Assembly: GCA_007844125.1 (NCBI GenBank)
Contig: CM017555.1
Coordinates: 29,104,843 to 29,168,842, forward strand
Direction: 5' to 3'
From: Sinonovacula constricta
Lineage: Eukaryota > Mollusca > Bivalvia > Cardiida > Solecurtidae
Length of the DNA: 64,000 nucleotides
This document shows positions 1 to 13,935 of the stretch, in pieces. A program made the translations under genes and the position numbers. Position 1 is the stretch's first letter; each line of letters opens with the position of its first letter. The notes under the pieces are model-generated. The model saw nothing but the letters and a program-made list of their open reading frames with translations. It did no database searches and was not told where the DNA came from.

Positions 1-2408
1 CACAAAATAGCAGCACCACAAAAACAGTTAAATAGCATTTTGATATACTCCTAATCTTTACAAATGATTCAAATAGTTTGATTGAATTACAAGTTAATAG
101 CGATTTTTTATTTTATAAACTTACATTAATGGCCAGAATGATGTAAGACCGAATCAGCACCTTACACGAATGGTAGATGATTCTACTTCTTGCACAGGTT
201 GAAAAACATCGTTCTATTTCGTGACATAATTAAAACTGGTTGAACAAGTCGTAGTCTTATGCGTGTGTTTTATTGTTATCTATTAGAAAAAGCACACAAA
301 ATAGAAACACGGAATTCGGATAAAAATAAATAAACTTTATCTTGTAAAAACAGATTTACCTAAGTTAACAGAAGATGTAATGAAATGTATATAACGAAAA
401 TAAACGAAATAGCTAGACAGGTCCTTTTTAACAGATTGTGTTTCGTTTTCTTTTTTTTTTTTTTTTTTTTTTTCTTTTTTTTTGTTACGCAAATATTCAC
501 ACGACACAATCAATACTTATTTATGTGCGGTTTTCTAAAAAAAACACCCTTTGTTGAGAAAGAGGTAACAGTATGCTGTAGTTCAACACATGCTTAGCGG
601 CGAAAAGGATGCAACATAAGAGACATGTTTAATGAAAAACGGACACAAAAGCTTGCTGTGACTGTAATGCATCTTGGAATAAGAAGGACAGTAGCACGTT
701 TTTTGTCATACATAACAGCGACGGAGTTTATGGAAGAAATAACAACACGCATAGGTATTTTGTGTTATAATCTCGCGGCAGATATCTAGCCACCCAAATG
801 CATTTAAATGAAGAGTATAGTACAACCAAAACATGGCAGATATACTCTTCTCTTCTCATATTAGTGAAATTGTTTAGCAAAACAAAGTGCAACAACATGG
901 ACATTGCAGATTTCCTTTAAACTAATATAAAAATATATAGTGACATACCTTTGCTTCGGGAAAACACACAAGAAGACTAGAAGTAAACTTTAATACTGCG
1001 GATGCTATGTAAGATATTTAAACAACAACAATATAAATACTCGTCCTTTTAATAACAATCTATATTCAACATTGCACGTTATTTCTTCATTTGAAAAGAC
1101 GTTACTTTGTCGCAAATTGACGGACACTATTTTCTATGGATAGGAATCTGTTTTTAAATCTGAAACTCTAAATAGATAACAGTGTTATTGCTTTACGCAG
1201 AAATGCTGCGGTTTAGTGTCGGGTAGTGGTAATGTGATTTATATATTTACAGTATGTTTACTTCACTTTCTGTTTAAGACAGATCAATTAAAACCATTGG
1301 CATACATGTAGTTTGGTTTCTTTGTTCTTTATGTAAAATATGATCTCATTTAAAAAACAATGTAATGCTTTTAAATTGCAATTATAGCATGAGGCAAATG
1401 TGAAGATTTACTCAGAAAGGAATGTGTCAGATCTCTGCACACTTAAATTGTACAATACGATGTGAAATATTCAGAGCTTATAGCTTCGAAGCTGTACCAA
1501 TTAAATGCAATTTATCTGGAAAGGAATGGTGTGTTTCGGTTAACCTGCTGAAATTGTTTGAAGTTTGAAGTTTAATAAAGACCATGATTAAGTAGGTCTG
1601 TGTTATGTCTAGTGGATGATGGCCATTATCCTAAAGCAGATTATATATCTGTACTGACTGCCTCGTCTGTTTTCGAATCATTATTATATATGAGTATATG
1701 GTATCTATAACAAGGTATGCTACCTTCAGAAGTGGGTGGTCTATAATCTCCTAGGGAGGCTCTGAGTCACCTGTTTTAATCTGCTCTAATTACTCATTCG
1801 AACTTGCATCCGGTCGGTTCTAAAAATATTATACGACTTTACAATAAGTAAGCAAAGCACAAGGATTTCATATTAAAATTCCATCGCCCGAATATGGATA
1901 CACAGTTACCCCTGCCAGAATGTGCTCATCGATTTCAGTGTGACCTTACAGGACACATACAACAATGCTGTCTTAAAACAATATGCATACATTTTATTTT
2001 TACTTTTTAAATTTGAAGAAATATTCACAATGAGGAGACGACGAGTTAATACTGCCTTGTGGAAGGGGCATTATATTCGGGACAATTTAATAAATTAGAA
2101 TATAAAATTTCCGTACATTGTAGATCCATTTCTAACAGATAATAACTACTTGATGACATTAAACATGCGTTTTGCAAATGCACGTCCACTTGTTAAACGT
2201 AAAACAAGCAAAGTAAAGTGTCTCTATACTAGAGTTGCATGCCCAGAGTAAGCGTGCAAGGAAAACAACTTTATCCTGCCTCAGATTGCATTGAACCGAT
2301 CATTACCGATATTAACTATTAAAAAACTTTAACTGATGACCATTAAACTTCCATACACTAGATTGAACGAATTAAAAAAATAAACTTTATATAACACGTC
2401 ATTGGTGA
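1..2408. other. AT-rich stretch without recognised gene
   Basis: I see no long open frame, RNA gene or clear repeat family here. The only distinct feature is a poly(T) tract at about 446-483, broken by one C, whose translation gives a meaningless Phe run. Base composition and scattered stops in all frames look like neutral intergenic or intronic animal DNA. Confidence 0.6.
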
Positions 2409-2494
2409 TTCATAATCATTAAATGAATGTAAATACATACCCGACACACTATAGTGTGTCGGGTATGTATTTACATCCATTTAATGATTATGAA
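2409..2494. repeat. 86-bp near-perfect palindrome
   Basis: Two 43-base arms meet with no spacer (centre at the ACTA/TAGT junction, 2451/2452). By eye the arms differ at one position only. The palindrome lies 15 bases before a long (TA)n tract. It could extrude as a cruciform, or be the relic of a fold-back element. An inverted duplication made during repair or replication is equally possible. Confidence 0.9.
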
Positions 2495-2507
2495 TAAATT
2501 TATATTC

Positions 2508-2631
<124 letters not shown>

Positions 2632-2642
2632 CCATTCCGAGA

Positions 2643-2898
2643 CGTCGGCTTGCGGATCGGGAGGTCGTGGGTTCGAACACCGGCCGGGTCATACCAAAGA
2701 CTTTAAAGTTGGTAGTAGTGGCTTCCCTCCTAACGCTCGGGGCTACGGGGACAGCATAACGCCTGACTCGTCGGTGTCAGTATAATGGACCGGCCGGGTT
2801 CAGTCCCTGGGCACCTCATAAGTGCCCCTGTGCTGTAATGATAGAAATGTCGCTGCGCAGTATCGGCAAAAATGCCGGCTAATCCCATCCCATCCCAT
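2643..2898 (+). mobile_element. 5'-truncated tRNA-derived SINE with (CCCAT)n tail
   Basis: The element begins part-way through a tRNA-like head and keeps a pol III B box (GGTTCGAAC, 2670-2678). The A box is missing. The downstream body, from the CATACCAAAG motif at about 2690, aligns by eye with the SINEs at 33.7, 37.6 and 57.4 kb. The 3' end differs from theirs and finishes in repeats of CCCAT. A 12-bp direct repeat, CCCATTCCGAGA, flanks it at 2631-2642 and 2899-2910 and is the probable target-site duplication. The motif CAGTATAATG followed by a TGCC-rich section resembles the conserved central domain of mollusc Nin-type SINEs; that family name is inference. Confidence 0.85.
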
Positions 2899-2910
2899 CC
2901 CATTCCGAGA

Positions 2911-3409
2911 TATTTTTAATGACACGAATCGACCATCTATTTCCTGAAAACCATTACACTCAGTGGCTAATGTGTCTAGATCAATATCAACAAACAGTTT
3001 AACATCGCCGTTTATCTTCCCAAGAGTTGTTTGGTGTAATCAGCATGGTATATTTCCCACAATGTATTAGCAAATTGTAACATAGGACATTTTACACATG
3101 CCTGTACGCTTTTCAAGTATTTACTCGGAACTCATAATATTTCCATTCAGACACAGTGCAACCCTAATTGCATGGACGTTATCCCAACTGCCTAAGCAAG
3201 CTCATTTCATTACAATACCACATGACGTCTGGTTAAACATTATGTAGGCATTTAAAATAGAAATTCAGATTATTCTTCTCCTTATGCTGGATAAAGCTAA
3301 ATGGTCATAATGCTTGTAATAGTGGTGCATGCGCATCAAATATTGTCTGTTCATAATTTGTTTTTTGTTTTTTTTTTCATTGAAGAAAACCGATTTGTGG
3401 CTATTTGTT
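2911..3409. other. No recognised feature
   Basis: AT-rich sequence with stops in all frames. I see no repeat family or gene signal between the SINE and the next A-family copy. Confidence 0.5.
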
Positions 3410-3600
3410 GTGTAAACCTTACTTGTGCAGTGTGGCGGTCGTAAAAAATCTCCCCGTGCATGTAATCTATGTTGTCATTAAATTCATCCTATAAGGATTG
3501 TTACGTGTATTTCCTTTGATGGACATTGAACTTTGGTTCTTCAATTCCATCTTCACATGAACAGGATGCTACATCCATTTATTCGTCTCTGGTCATGTTT
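3410..3600 (-). repeat. A-family repeat, partial, minus strand
   Basis: The reverse complement matches about 10,610-10,790 closely. Shared landmarks are AACAATCCTTATAGGATGAA, a GACGACCGC-like segment and TGCACAAGT. This part corresponds to the stretch between the hairpin core of one A unit and the left end of the next unit in the tandem array at 8.8-10.9 kb. The 60-residue open frame across it (from about 3,533) is not a gene. Confidence 0.75.
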
Positions 3601-5549
3601 GTTCATGATTCAGGAAGTTAATTTTATTTGTGGTCAACCATTTTTGTGTTGTTTTTCAAATCGAAATAATACCATAATACACTACGGATGCGGTAAAATC
3701 TCTTTAATAATTTAATGCAATCGGTACGAAACTCTTCAAACAAATGGTAGATTATCAAATGTTAAAATTGTGCCGATTCAATGTTTAATAAAACTGCCTA
3801 AAGTACGCATCTACCCAGATCCAGTTTCGCAGTCAATAGAGCAAAGGCCTGTCGTACGAGAGGTCAAATGGCTCAGATCCTACAAACAACCTTTTATAGT
3901 TACTTGTTTTTCATTCTTTTCTGTGTTGTATTAATATATACTGAGCTCTGTCAATACACTACCGTTTAAAATACTTAAATCCATATGCCAATTAAAATGT
4001 ATACTAGATAGTGTGTCTGACATATTTTATGGCATAACTCTCTGTTTTAAAGACGAAGCAATTATTGAAGTAAATAATAATTCTTACGCGACTTGGGTAT
4101 CAATATGTTTTGCTTATGAAGCATATATGACTTTAATAGTTCTGAACAGCAAAACAGAATGCTGCTTATGATAAGTAATATTATATGTCAACGTCATGGT
4201 CTTTCGATTCTTATCTCATCGTTAAGATAAAAAATCAAAACAGTCGACTGGCTTTTTCAGTTATCTTTCTTTTCACAAATAAAGTGTTTATTCCATTAAC
4301 TTATACACAAAACATTGGCAGTTGTCTCGTTGGATATCATGAAACAAATTCGCGCATTATAACATCTTTTCATAAGGGTAACATGTCACATTTCTGTCGT
4401 AATTAAGGGCTATGCAAATCTTTATGTGGAATTAAATGAAATATACGAATTAAAGAAATTATCGTTGGTTGCGGCGTTTTGGTAAATAATACATCCTGTG
4501 AAAACATTTCCGACGGTCTCGTAGGTAGCTCTGAAAATTAACATTAAATACTTGCTTATTCGATGATTAAAAGAGGCAAGCCTGAGTGACAATATTTAAA
4601 ATAATATAAAAGAATACACGTTCGCAAATCATCCCACCCCCATGAGGTACATCAACAGTAGTTTGTTGACTTCAGTCTATGTACGACAAAAAGTCCAAAT
4701 ACAGCAGTCCCGCAAAATAATTGCCATAAATGAAACATTTTCGTGATTTAGCTTATTTTCGTGTGTATTAATTTCGTATCATTTTCGAGTTAATTTGGAG
4801 CTCAACGATTTGCACGCTATAAATAATAAAAATTAACCGAAAATGATTTGAAACTATAACTGAACGTTATAACAATGTGAAAATGACCTTTAACTGTTGA
4901 ACTGCACTGTCTTGTTGAATCATTATACTCCTTTTTTTTTTCTTTCAAACAATTAGTTTTCTTTAATATTTAAGACCACCAACGTACGAAATGAATAACG
5001 AGGTCAAAACTTTATACTACAATATTCAGTCAATTTCTACGGTATGCGTTTTGACTTGTCGTTGATAACAATATTTGTAATAGACTTAGCTCGTTCTAAT
5101 AACATGAAGCTAAAATAAAGCTCATGCAATATTGACACATTCACACACACACACAAAAACAACACATTGAACTGTTTTGGCTTTAAATAGCAACAATATA
5201 TCATTTCCATCCTATAACACTTAAAATGATCTGGATTGTATTCTCGATAAATGCCCATAACGTGTACGTAATACAATCAGATACTTGTCTACATTACATG
5301 TACTGTCACTACCAAGTTCATTAGTTTTAATAGGTTTAGTACTCTTATATGTTGTTTAAATTGAAATAACACGTTTATGATGCTTTATTTTAAGCACTGT
5401 GTAGGTGCTATTGATATAAAATGACACAGTCAGTGTGACATGCTTTAAATACAATATATTGTAGTTGTGCATTCTTAACCGCGTCATAGACATTTTTAAC
5501 GGTTTAACATGACCATCATTATACAATACAGAGACAAGAGGGATTCAAA
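3601..5549. other. No recognised feature
   Basis: AT-rich DNA. Short open frames of 60-80 codons are present on both strands, but none has recognisable protein character or flanking splice signals. Confidence 0.5.
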
Positions 5550-5730
5550 TTAGGTTTTTGAGGTTTATTTCTTGTGTGTCCTTTCTTTTTGTGTGATAAT
5601 GTCTCGTCTCTGTGTTATTGCCGTTTTTAAATTTACCCTACTTGCCTTCGTCTAGAGGTAGTGTAGATTTTACTGTCTGTGGTTATTCTTAAAATACCTG
5701 TTCTTATTTACCTATCTATCGTTGATGAAT
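5550..5730 (-). repeat. A-family repeat, diverged, minus strand
   Basis: The reverse complement aligns by eye with 13,680-13,810 and with the minus-strand copy at 40,340-40,500. Shared landmarks are GTCTCGTCTCTGTGTTAT, a TCTA.AGGTAG segment and CCTGTTCTTATTTACCTAT. The copy is clearly more degraded than the others and lacks the hairpin core. Confidence 0.6.
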
Positions 5731-8700
5731 GCAGTTGCATATTTACAATGAATATTTTTCTTTACTTTTGTCCAGGCTGCGAACAGTGGAGGTTTCAATA
5801 GGATACATTTACATATTTTAACAATCATATCATCACATCATCACTGTAGGTTGTTATCCCTGTACATTAATATTCTTGTCTGGTTTTCTTTAATACATGT
5901 ACACCCTTTAATACTAATTAAAATACACAAGGCGCATGACTTCAAATAATGCAATGTGGGCCAAGACAGACAATCATGCAATTTAACGCACCTTTATTGT
6001 AAATGAACACACAAAAAGAAGACTTGAATGGAGTGAAGGGAGCAATTTTTTATATACGTCATTTCATTTATTATCAGTTGCATGACTTATTGGGTGGTAG
6101 GACCGTCGCATATAATATTTACATTGGATATTGTACAAGTCAGACACTAACAGAATACTTGAGGTCACGAAGTTTTTATGCAGGTCCAGTACTTGTCTAT
6201 GTCTTAATTTTAGAATGCATAATATCGTGTTGATTCGTTGTCACAATAAAATGACAAAACATACATCTTGAAATTACGACGGTTTAAATGAACGCAATTG
6301 ACACATTGTTTAGCCATAATTTGTTGTAAAGGTGAACTGATATGTATTGGTCAACACAGTTTCTTACAACCTAGGGTATACAGCAAACATGTTTCACAAA
6401 TAGTATTTATTGTACAGATATTACCAGCAAGAAAAGCTGTCTTTAAAAACCTGCCCCTTCTATAAAGCTCAACAACAGAAACAAATGATAAACACAAGAT
6501 GTTAAAAGAAACGCCCTCATATGTAATCAGTAACCGAACAAATTTACCGACATAACCAAGAAATATTCCACATGAAAAAAGTAAATTTTCAAACAATCTA
6601 TCGCACATAGCTAGTTGCACTTAATGTATTGTCACAAAAAAGTGTTTCACTTGATCAAAGTTTAAGTTGAGTGCCGTATCTTATATGTTTGCAACGAATA
6701 TAATTATGCCTTCAAATGTCATGATGTACTGTAATGCAATGCTATGATAAAAGAGACTTAATAAATATGTTTCATTTTATTATGTTCAGCCATAAAGGAG
6801 TATGATTTCCATATAAGTTTAAACACTAAGTAGGTTAACTCACTAATTCCGGTCAGGAGTTGAACTAACGATATTTGTGGCAACATAAATCCAACAAACA
6901 AACCGAAAACGTGTTAATGCAGAAGCTATATTCAGGTGTATAAATATTTAAAATATATAGTATACTCTTAGGTCAAGGTTTCTGTTCTTCTGTTTATTTG
7001 AAATGCCTTTCTCATGTAAAACAATATATATAATTATTAATATATAATATAAACATCATTGTTTACTAATTTACCGAGTTGTGCACATTTAACATTTAAA
7101 TTGTACAACTGCATTTTCTTAGAATGAAATCTGGCATTTTAATGTCGCCATATAATGTCATCCAATTGCCTATCGGTTATACATACTTGACAACGGTCTT
7201 AAAACTAAGAAAAAACAAAACTTGTGCTATTTTTGACCGGGCCTGCTCCTTTTATTCCGATGAAAAGCATAATTCGTATGTGATCTAAATGCAATATATG
7301 CCATTTGTTTGGATAAACATAGTTTCATTTGATAGCATTTATATTTATATATTTATGTTGTCCATAAATATATGGCCGAAACGAGAACACTATTTTAATT
7401 TCAATTGCTCGACATTGTGGTGGTAAACATTATATAATGTTTGTTTGTACACAATCAGCTATAAAGAGCATTGTTTGCATTATTGTTTTAAAATTTTACT
7501 GCATATGTATTCGAGACCAAAGATTTGCAAAGCAGACACGCTCTGTAAGAAGAAACATAACGGTCTTTTGTTTTCAGTATTGAACTCAAAATATTTCTTT
7601 ATCTTCTTTGACCCAGACAAACCAACGTTGAAGTACACGTGTCTGCTTATATGACATTTCGACACTTGAGACAGGCCTTACTTGAGAGAAGTTTAGCGCA
7701 AATGAAACTCAATTTATTTAAAGGCATTAATTTTCACCATTAAGAATTTTTACTGCTATAACAAAGTCAATAACTTCCACTAGCAGGAAATATCTCTTTC
7801 AAAACGCCAATCAATAATCACATACTAATTAAATGGAATTGTATGATTAGAAATACATGTATGATATGTAGTAAAACACATATGCAAAACGAAAATAACT
7901 GGTTAGTTTACAGTTGGGGTACAACATACGATTGAGTAATTTAAGAGTGGGTGGATAACATTGAATAAATGTAATGTACCTGTCAGTTTTGCATTTGGAT
8001 AAAACCAGGGTTGGCATTTTATTGGGGACAAGGGACAATTCTGCTATTTGTTTAGGAGGCTTGATTATTTAGACATGCTTAAAACAATTTTGAAGTTTGT
8101 AAGGATGACATCAAATGCTCAAAGAACTTCTTTAAGAACATTAAAAAACATTATATCTGCCAACGTGTTATGTTAATGTAATTTCAGTAGAAAATCAAGC
8201 TACATTCCACTTACAAAACTTCTTCAAACAAAATGTTTGATTATTTCATATATTAAATTATATTTAACATTTTATAACTAGATAAGATAACGTTTTAATT
8301 TAAAATGTGGGAAGTTGTTTACTATAAAACATACTACTACGCAATGTATTGGTTTGGAAACCATGCATTGACTCTTCATGTCAAAACTCGCATCATTCCA
8401 AAACAATATTGATTCATAAAGTGTTTTAATGTGATCTAAATAAATAAGTAATACGGAAATCAGTATACGACATTTTGAATCATACATCGTTTAGTTAAAA
8501 TGACTTCATAGCAATACCACGCCGTATGTCATCAAGGTTATAATTCACAGACATCATGTGCAAGAACTCAACATGTTATCGACATTGGTGACAATGTTTC
8601 GGGTGATCTCAGGTAAGGAAAAGAAGAGATAGTACAAGAATACAAAGATATATATTCAGTATAAAATATATTATAGTGCTTTAAAGCTGATATATTCACA

Positions 8701-8789
8701 TTTATATCTAATTATAAATGATAACATAAACATATGTACACATCTACAAGTAATTCTACTAATATATGAAAACCTTAGAACATTTACAT
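5731..8789. other. No recognised gene
   Basis: About 3 kb of AT-rich sequence with only short open frames (under 90 codons). None shows a domain, a signal peptide or convincing exon boundaries. I see no microsatellite longer than about 20 bases. Confidence 0.5.
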
Positions 8790-10930
8790 GGATGAGATTA
8801 ACATGACGTTAAATGTCATTTGCCATTAAAACAGAAACTAGCATTGTATCTGCTTATTACGTGATGCTTACATTATCTCAGCCCTGCTTGCAAAAGGAAG
8901 AGATGCAGCCAGCATTCAAAATAACAATGAATCCGTCGAAGGAATGTTATCACCTTCTGTGCAATACAGGTCAAGTATTTGATGGTAAATAACAGACATA
9001 TGACAGCTGTCATTTCAATAGTCAGCAGATAAGATTATCACTGGTATGAATTGTTCACGTCAGATTGTTAGACAATCAGACACACAGATCCATTATTTCT
9101 CAGAATAGTAGAGTTAATGCACACATTATGTGCCTGCATAAGTAAAAGAAACTTCCTCGTGAACAATTAGAAGTACATAAAGGTAAACGTATGCTTATAG
9201 GCTTACACTCGAATCATATAAGGCTGGTATTTACTACGTATACATATATACATATAAATAAATTATAAATACATATATAAATATATTAATACAATATAAA
9301 ATAGTATTGTATTGTACACATATTACATATTCAAAAATATTCATTGGACACAAGATACAAAGGTCGAATATTTGTTGTATAAAACAATAACAAAAAAGAA
9401 CAAAAACATACAAACAAAACAATAATAGCAACAAAAACACACACATATAACAAAATACAACTAAAACAAACAAACAAACAAAAAACAACAACAACAAAAA
9501 AACCAAAAAAAAAACCAACGACAACAACAAAACAAAAACAAAACAATAAATAACATTTGATGATAAGCACTGTCATTGGATGTTGTGGCGGTAATCAAAT
9601 TAAAAATAAGATATTTTAAAATGAATATTTTTATAAATATATCAATTTAAACTACGTTGGAAAAATGTTACTACATACAAGTTTATGTAAGTTGATACAT
9701 AAACGACATAAGACGTTTCGATAAATTAAAGAAAGTCCAATTTTAACCTCCTTGAAAAAAAAACCCGTCGGTATAAGGACAAGCCGGCGTGCTCATACTG
9801 GTTTATAAAGATTACATTCCAATTTGTTACACATAAGAAGAGATGTAGCTGGTATTCAAAAATAAAGATGGCTCCGTCGGAGTAATGTTACCGCCTGAAA
9901 CAGTGTAAACAACAATCATTTATACTGCCAATAAATATTGAGTTATTGTGTCACAGTGTCCATTTTTTGTGTACAAACCTACAGTAGGCAGTTATAAAAC
10001 TATATCGACCACAATTTACAGCAAGAAGACAAAACTGCATGTTGACAATGTGCGTAAAGAAACACATGAAATCACTAAAAAGTATATCCTTTAAAACACA
10101 AGCCGGTATGTTCCTTATTTGTTCTTGTCTCATTTTAAGCCGAATGAAATAAAGTTTTACACCAAGAATGTATAACTAAGTCATATAAGCATAACAACAT
10201 ATACGAAACTTTAAACAAGGAAAAAGGGCAAAGATATTCGCATGCAGTTCAAATGTAAAAGTTAGAACAAATTGTGATGAGCCATTAAAGGACCGAAAAG
10301 ATACCGCCTTGAAAGGATCAATCGGCAATAGGGACCGACTGAGGTGCTTAGGCCGGTTTCACATAGCGCTAACCTCACACTTTCTCTGAGGCTTCTCAAA
10401 TACAAGATGAAAAAACAACCGTCTTTTTGTAAATAAAAATGTCCAAGCGCTGACGTTTTCGAATATTAGTTATAACGAAGTTGTGACGTCATTGAACAAC
10501 ATTATCCACACAGTATTTAGAAGAGAGTGAGATATTATATTTCTATTAGAAGGACCCCACAACCTTGTTGAATGTAAATTAATGTCATTTTTTTAATCAA
10601 GCAGAACATGATCAGATAATTGTGAATGATTGTAGAGTCATTATAATGAGAAGATGGAATTGAGCAATGTCCATGAAAGGAAATGTACGTAACAATCCTT
10701 ATAGGATGAATTAATGACAACGTATATTACGTGCACTGGGAGATGTTTTACGACCGCTACATTGCACAAGTAGCCATGTATTAATCAAGAATATATGACG
10801 AAGTCCTAAGAGCATTGCAACATATATCAAACCTTTATAATGCACATTACAAAGGTATTCACCTGCAAACAAATGTTAAAGTAAGAACAAATCTGTGATG
10901 AGTCATTTAACGAACATGATTGACTAAATT
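8790..10930 (+). repeat. Degenerate tandem array of A-family units
   Basis: Successive units share ordered landmarks. A segment reading GAAGAGATG.AGC..GTATTCAAAA occurs near 8,897 and 9,838. The hairpin core (CCTTGAA...GTCGG...CCGGCG or CCGACTG) occurs near 9,755 and 10,310. The left-end segment (TATGACGAAGTCCTAAGAG-like, then GTGATGAGTCATT) occurs near 10,160-10,290 and 10,790-10,910. Spacings of about 550-950 bp indicate at least two to three diverged head-to-tail units. An A/C-rich tract (AACAAA-type) at 9,380-9,550 interrupts the array. The minus-strand open frames over that tract are low-complexity artefacts. Confidence 0.65.
9380..9550. repeat. (AACAAA)-type low-complexity tract
   Basis: Irregular runs of CAAAA, CAACAA and CAAAC with almost no G or T. 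It lies inside the A-family array and probably arose after it. Confidence 0.85.
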
Positions 10931-13679
10931 AGGCGTTCATCTTTTATATACATGATTGGAATTTGGGCAACTAAATAGAGATGCGCTATTCACTATGGAT
11001 ATGCAAATGGACTAAATGGTTTACGAACTTATAATTATACATGCGCTAGGTTGCTATAAATAATAATTTCAGTTGGGGTTATAAGGAAAAAAGTTGATCA
11101 ATGCACTTAAGATCTCTGTTTGGAATTCCTAGTTAGAAAATCTGTTTGCTCTTGGTGCAATGGGGCACTTAGGAATGTATCATACTTTTTGAAGAGTTAA
11201 GGTAGTTACCATAATATACAAACCCATTTATAACAACTAAATTCAATTAACCAGAGTCTGTGATTTCAATGTCAACACTTGCATGGTCAAAATGCAGTTT
11301 TTTTTTTAAATCAAACACATGGGCGACGACAGAAAACAAAAGCGCATATTTATGACCTTGAAGCCTTATGATTATGACGTATCAAATGACGTAATGTAAA
11401 GTCACGTAAAAAGACGGCAATGAGCTAATCATTTAATATTCTCTAAGAATGAGCCATTAATTCTTAGAACCTAATGCAGTACTTAAAATCTAGTGTACAT
11501 AGCATAAAAGAAAGAAATCAACTCCATTTCCCATCGAAACCTTTCCTACCTGACGTCATAATTTCCAGTTCGAAGAAACGAAGTATTTGTCAGAGGTATG
11601 GTAAACATGAGATGAATTCACAGAGATATACTTAAACTTCTGCATAGTATTTGCATTAAGAATACAACTATTGTTGCCGATTATGTACTTAATAATATAT
11701 TGAAAAAGATACACACATCTGACATCTTTATTTTTTTATGATAAGAAAGAAATATTTCTACAGAACAACACGCTTTATATTATGAAATTCTTATAGGCAG
11801 AATAAAAAACTTGAGTATTTAGGTACATCCATTTTGTCTTCAACAAGAAAAAAGTTGAATATTTATCTGCAGCGATGATAAGAACGAGTGTGTATGAAAC
11901 ATAGTAACAATTAATCGTTAATGTCTAACATGGGAGGAAATCATCATGAAACTCGACGGCGTATTTCTGAAGATGGTTTAATAAAAATGCATATTACTGT
12001 TATAGATAACAACTGTGTATCGTTTGTATTTTATAAAAAAATGCGACCTATTTACAATACCATGCCTAGGTCTCCATATAATTGAGGAAATATCAATATG
12101 CTAGTATCATTCTGTTTCAGTCTACCAGTTTCGCTTGAGTTAACACAAGCTTAATTTTAGTAAAATTGTAACATTTTAATTTCTGCCCATGGAAAGATGA
12201 AATAATTTTATGAGACTTGGACCCTCAAGATCCTGCTTAAGGACAGCGGTTTGTCACTTTTGTCGACTGAACACTTTCATGCTGTCACTGTTGAGTTTCC
12301 TTTATTAGTGTAGGGTTCCGTCTCAGTGGTTTTGTAACTAAAACACCAAACTAGCATATGTGGACATTAATTGATTACCTGATAAGTTTTCAAACTTTGT
12401 TTGGAATTTTCGAAGGACCTTGACATATGTTCGTATTTTCTGTCACATTTATTATCCCGCTGTTGTTTGAAATAGCTAGCTGGACTTTGAGAGAGGTAGA
12501 ATAAAAAATTATGTAAATGCGATATGTTTACGTCCAAGCTGTTAGGGTCTTAGGAGAACATTTCCAAATAAGGTAGTGAGATTGTTCTCTTTCCTTCTCT
12601 GGCTACATGAAAATGGGTTTGTAGATCAGCAGCCACATATTCTTTGATAACAGTATAATATTTTATGGAGTTTGATGTCGAATTGTTGAAGCTTGAAGCA
12701 TATAACACATAATATATATAGTCCACAGACAATAGTTCCTACAATAATCTAATAACATGAATGTCCTATTGATATATCGTCTAAAATAGAATTATGCCCT
12801 AGCAAACGATTACTTAATATTGTCAACAAACACTCAAGGCGACGATGCAATAATCTCTTATACTTAATACCGTAACTGGTTTAACAAGTGCACGAGTAAT
12901 TAAAGTTCAACACCATAAACGTCAATTCACTAAGATATAAATGTAGAGGGATTATATTAGACATTATTATCTAATACAAATTCGCATTTATCTAATACAA
13001 ATAAGTCAACAACAACAAAAAACAACAACAAACAAACAACAACAAACAAAAACAAAACAACAACAACAAACAAACTGAAGGGTAGCTATAGCCATACATA
13101 CATACCACACAGTTTTTTACAAACCTAAATGCAGCTTGTATCTACTTACATGCTGTTAGTAAAGCCATCGGTACTCGTATAAGTACTAATATAGGAGGAG
13201 AAAGTAATCACCATTCAACTCATTTGAATCTCACTGAAAATCGTAATTTAATGGAAATTTTGAAGTCAAGGACCGAAGCATTGACAGAAGCTGATAATTA
13301 AATTGGCGGCCTATTGATTTGATTAAATATATTCCCCACATATTCACATAAGCAGATTTAAAAAAAACTAAGATGGAAAACATATTTAATTACCTCGTCC
13401 AGTTGTTTTGAACTAGCAGGTTTTATTGAAAATCTGCAAATTTTCTTACCTCGCTTTGCGACAGTGTCATTCGTTCAATTCACTATAGCCAAGCTATTTA
13501 AGTTTAGTTTTCTTTGTTGTTTATTTTCATTCTTAATGTATTTTGTTTTTACTTATGCTTTTTGTTTTCGGTTACTTGTCCGATTTAAGAACGTACTGCT
13601 TTATCATAGAGAAAAGTGTTAAACATAGTGCGCAAGGTGGCCAAACATTTGTGGAATGTATAAGTATTTACCTGATTCG
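10931..13679. other. No recognised gene; short (CAA)n tract
   Basis: Mostly unique-looking AT-rich DNA. An irregular CAACAA/CAAACA tract lies at about 13,003-13,075. No open frame here resembles a known protein. Confidence 0.5.
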
Positions 13680-13935
13680 AATTTTAATAGGTAAATAATA
13701 AAAGGTCCTATGAAAATTTTCACAGATATTGAAATTTTATCTACCAGTAGACAAAGGTAAACAAGGTAAATGCAAATGTGACAAAACACAGAGACGAGAC
13801 ATAACACACATAAAGAAAAACCATCAGTTACCGCATTGGAACGGTCAATCGGCAAAAGGGCCAACTGGGGTGCTTTAACCTGGTTTGTGGAGCGCTCCAA
13901 CCTCGCACTTCCTGAAGGTTTTTCTACCAAACAAA
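13680..13935 (+). repeat. A-family repeat copy
   Basis: Contains the family core: CAGTTACCGC, then an ACGGTCAATCGG segment, then CAACTGGGGTGCTTT, ending near CCTCGCACTTCCTGAAGG. Its left part (AGGTCCTATGAAAATTTT to GAGACGAGACATAACACA) matches the minus-strand copies at 40.34-40.50 and 5.55-5.73 kb. The 103-codon minus-strand frame over it is not a gene. It lies just upstream of module C1. Confidence 0.8.

Noticed and set aside
5760..5950. Possible exon after CTTTTGTCCAG at 5,775
   Set aside because: One frame is open for about 60 codons, but there is no donor site, and composition and residues look like chance.
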